From an uncultured Lachnospiraceae bacterium (lineage in GTDB: Bacteria; Bacillota; Clostridia; Lachnospirales; Lachnospiraceae): a stretch of 32,424 nt of DNA. A program made the translations under genes and the position numbers. The stretch covers positions 1 through 32,424 of the forward strand of contig CAJUGG010000056.1 of NCBI GenBank assembly GCA_910585995.1, in the 5' to 3' direction. Each line of letters starts with the position of its first letter. The first letter of the stretch is position 1. The notes under the pieces are model-generated. The model searched no databases. It worked only from the letters and a program-made list of their open reading frames with translations, and was not told the origin of the DNA. This document shows positions 30,842 through 32,424 of this stretch, piece after piece.

Positions 30842-32209
30842 TTAGTTGGCATAGTACATATCATAGTCTTCCTGGAAAGCTGCTACGACACCGTCCAGCT
30901 CAGATTGAATAAATGCTGTGTCCACAGAGTGAGAAGAAGCTGCCTCAGAGAAGATATTGGTCATAGCTTCTGCATATTTGGTGGAGAATACGGAATAGGA
31001 AGGAGTTCTTGGACGAGGAACTGCCGTATTTTGAAGCTGCTCTACGAATATGGCACGAGGTCCGTCCTTATATTCTGCCATGGATTCTTGTTCATAGGAG
31101 GAGTTGCGGGTAGCTGGTTTTGCAATAGCTGCTGCATAAGTAGCTGTATTTTCCGTATTGGTCAGCCACTTTAAAAATTCTCCAGCTGCATCTACATTCT
31201 TACAGTCTTTGCTGATGGCTGCAGACCAGTCACCACAAGGAGAGACTGCTTTTTTGGTGCTGTCTGATACTGGATAATAGGTAACACCCCAGTCAAAGTC
31301 TGCACTTCCTTCCAGGATGGATACATCCCAGGAACCGCCCAACATAGTTGCGCAAGCGCCGTTTAAGAATTCATCCTGAATCGGGTCAATATTGGCATAT
31401 CCATTGGCGATCAGATTAGCAAGGTATTCTGCAGTCTCTACACATTCCGGACTGTTGACATATCCTTCTGCAGAAGCACCATCTTCACTGATGAAATCTT
31501 TTCCATTGGAGATAAACATAGGTTCCAATGCATATGGAAGACCCTCGCCGTGATCCATGATGATATGGGTGCCTACATAGCTGTCGGTCGTACATTTTTG
31601 TGCAATCTCTTCTAATTCAGACCAGGTAAGCGGATTGTCCACCGTGCGGGAGTCAATATCTGCTACATCCACACCACATTCGGTCAGATAATCTTTGTTG
31701 TAATAAAGGGCTACCGAAGACTCGGTGGAAGAGATCGCATAGAGATCTCCATTGTATGTACACTGTGCGACAGTGGAAGGTACAAAATCAGACATATCTT
31801 CCTCACTAAAATAATCAGTCATCGGTACAATGATGCCGTTGGCAGCATAATAAGAAACTGTTGGGCCGTCCACATAGAAAATATCAGGAAGGTCATTGGA
31901 CGTAACGGCTGTGGTGATCTTATTTTCGTATGCATAAGAATCAGAACGGTCGATGGCTTCTCTGCTTACCTGAATCTCTGGGTGAGCTTCGTTCCATTCG
32001 GCTAATTTTTCTGTCCACCAAGCTTCTACCGCTTCTTTGTCGGTAGGACTCCAGATGCTTAAGGTAACAGCGCCGTCTGTGCTGGCAGCCTCACTTCCTG
32101 TTGCTGTACTGTCAGAACTGTCTGTTCCTCCGGATGATCCGCCACAGGCTGTCAAAGACAAAGCCATCACAGATGCCAATAACATACTTGCAACTTTTCT
32201 CATTTTCAT
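30842..32209 (-). CDS. Sugar ABC transporter substrate-binding lipoprotein
   Basis: 455 residues. Signal MKMRKVASMLLASVMALS with lipobox LTAC (Cys22), a Ser/Thr/Gly-rich linker, then an SBP_bac_1 domain: VTLSIWSPTDKEAVEAW, NDLPDIFYVDGP, YYAANGIIVPMTDYF, YAISSTESSVALYYNKDYL, and later GGSWDVSI and SPCGDWSAAISKDC. It captures the sugar outside the cell. ATG 32209 follows AAAGGAGG at 7 bases; the frame's earlier ATG (32311) lies within the promoter and operator region. It is the first gene of the minus-strand sucrose locus. Confidence 0.9.
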   Translation of the reverse strand: MKMRKVASMLLASVMALSLTACGGSSGGTDSSDSTATGSEAASTDGAVTLSIWSPTDKEAVEAWWTEKLAEWNEAHPEIQVSREAIDRSDSYAYENKITTAVTSNDLPDIFYVDGPTVSYYAANGIIVPMTDYFSEEDMSDFVPSTVAQCTYNGDLYAISSTESSVALYYNKDYLTECGVDVADIDSRTVDNPLTWSELEEIAQKCTTDSYVGTHIIMDHGEGLPYALEPMFISNGKDFISEDGASAEGYVNSPECVETAEYLANLIANGYANIDPIQDEFLNGACATMLGGSWDVSILEGSADFDWGVTYYPVSDSTKKAVSPCGDWSAAISKDCKNVDAAGEFLKWLTNTENTATYAAAIAKPATRNSSYEQESMAEYKDGPRAIFVEQLQNTAVPRPRTPSYSVFSTKYAEAMTNIFSEAASSHSVDTAFIQSELDGVVAAFQEDYDMYYAN

Positions 32210-32229
32210 AGTGTTTCCTCCTTTTCTTG

Positions 32230-32243
32230 TGGAACCCGTTCCA
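32230..32243. promoter_or_regulatory. Operator candidate O1 of the sucrose locus
   Basis: TGGAACCCGTTCCA: perfect 6-base half-sites TGGAAC/GTTCCA around two bases, 20 bases upstream of the start codon and next to the ribosome site. It has the size and symmetry of LacI-family operators. Confidence 0.7.
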
Positions 32244-32258
32244 CGAGACTTCTTTTTT

Positions 32259-32282
32259 TTCCACAGGTCTGTCCCTGTGGAA
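32259..32282. promoter_or_regulatory. Second palindrome in the sucrose leader
   Basis: TTCCACAGG (32259-32267) and CCTGTGGAA (32274-32282) form a perfect 9-base inverted repeat with a 6-base loop. On the minus strand it is followed by a run of T in the DNA template complement (AAAAAAAA in the transcript), so it is not a terminator. It may be another protein site or an mRNA hairpin. Confidence 0.5.
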
Positions 32283-32295
32283 ATTCTATCACTGT

Positions 32296-32311
32296 ATGGA
32301 ATCGGTTCCAT
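32296..32311. promoter_or_regulatory. Operator candidate O2 / cre-like site
   Basis: Read on the minus strand, ATGGAACCGATTCCAT has the half-sites of O1 and also fits the catabolite responsive element pattern WTGNAANCGNWNNCW at every fixed position. It lies just downstream of the predicted transcription start. Either the local LacI regulator, CcpA or both could bind. Confidence 0.7.
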
Positions 32312-32323
32312 CTATGTGAAATC

Positions 32324-32352
32324 ATAGTAGCACTTTGTTGGAGAAATGTCTA
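32324..32352 (-). promoter_or_regulatory. Promoter of the sucrose locus
   Basis: On the minus strand, TAGACA (32352-32347), a 17-base spacer, and TACTAT (32329-32324). The predicted start is near 32317, which puts O2 at about +6 to +21. Confidence 0.6.
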
Positions 32353-32424
32353 TAGTTTTCTTTGATATCACATGAAAAATGTGAATATATACAAAAATAC
32401 AAGAGGATTTTTATGCAAATTTAA

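Overview
The window looks like a chromosomal segment of a low-to-mid GC Firmicute, most likely a gut Lachnospiraceae-type clostridium. The reasons are a full-length PolC-type replicative polymerase, strong GGAGG-type ribosome binding sites, TTGNNN-N17-TATAAT promoters, DUF1836 and TrpR-like YerC proteins, and a Cys-rich KTR mini-protein. The genus is inference. I saw no rRNA, tRNA or CRISPR array.

Layout. Bases 1-2530 are a graveyard of decayed accessory DNA: the 3' end of a C45-type hydrolase, a Cys-rich KTR mini-protein, an IS3-type transposase tail, an integrase tail, an XRE regulator and a frameshifted pentapeptide-type gene. In its middle sits an apparently intact type I toxin-antitoxin locus (about 700-1025). 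Bases 2539-5524 form a TrpXYZ-type ABC importer operon. Bases 5536-5762 are a long palindromic element (copy A). Bases 5853-10389 carry a PdaA-like lipoprotein deacetylase with a structured leader, a patatin-like lipase and an XPD-type helicase with an N-terminal nuclease domain. A small DUF1294 membrane gene overlaps the helicase end on the other strand. Bases 10712-11147 hold two more copies (B and C) of the palindromic element, just upstream of glyA.

Bases 11275-25327 are mostly housekeeping on the plus strand: glyA, a small Cys-rich protein, a frameshifted mnmM/ytqB on the minus strand, then a tightly packed ftsW/rodA-ispG-polC-membrane protein cluster (cell wall, isoprenoids, replication), purA, a HAD phosphatase, a PHP phosphoesterase and a TrpR-like regulator. 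Bases 25375-32400 are on the minus strand: a DUF1836 regulator and a sucrose/fructo-oligosaccharide locus made of a binding protein, two permeases, a LacI regulator and a GH32 invertase. Its promoter region is packed with palindromic operator candidates.

The most noteworthy non-coding features are: (i) the toxin/antisense-RNA pair, in which a 13-nt repeat makes the antisense RNA complementary to the toxin start site; (ii) three large hairpin elements that share conserved imperfect segments while their stems vary with compensating changes; (iii) a 78-nt structured leader before the deacetylase gene; and (iv) a truncated dihydrofolate-reductase-like reading frame serving as a coupled leader peptide for the SEDS gene.
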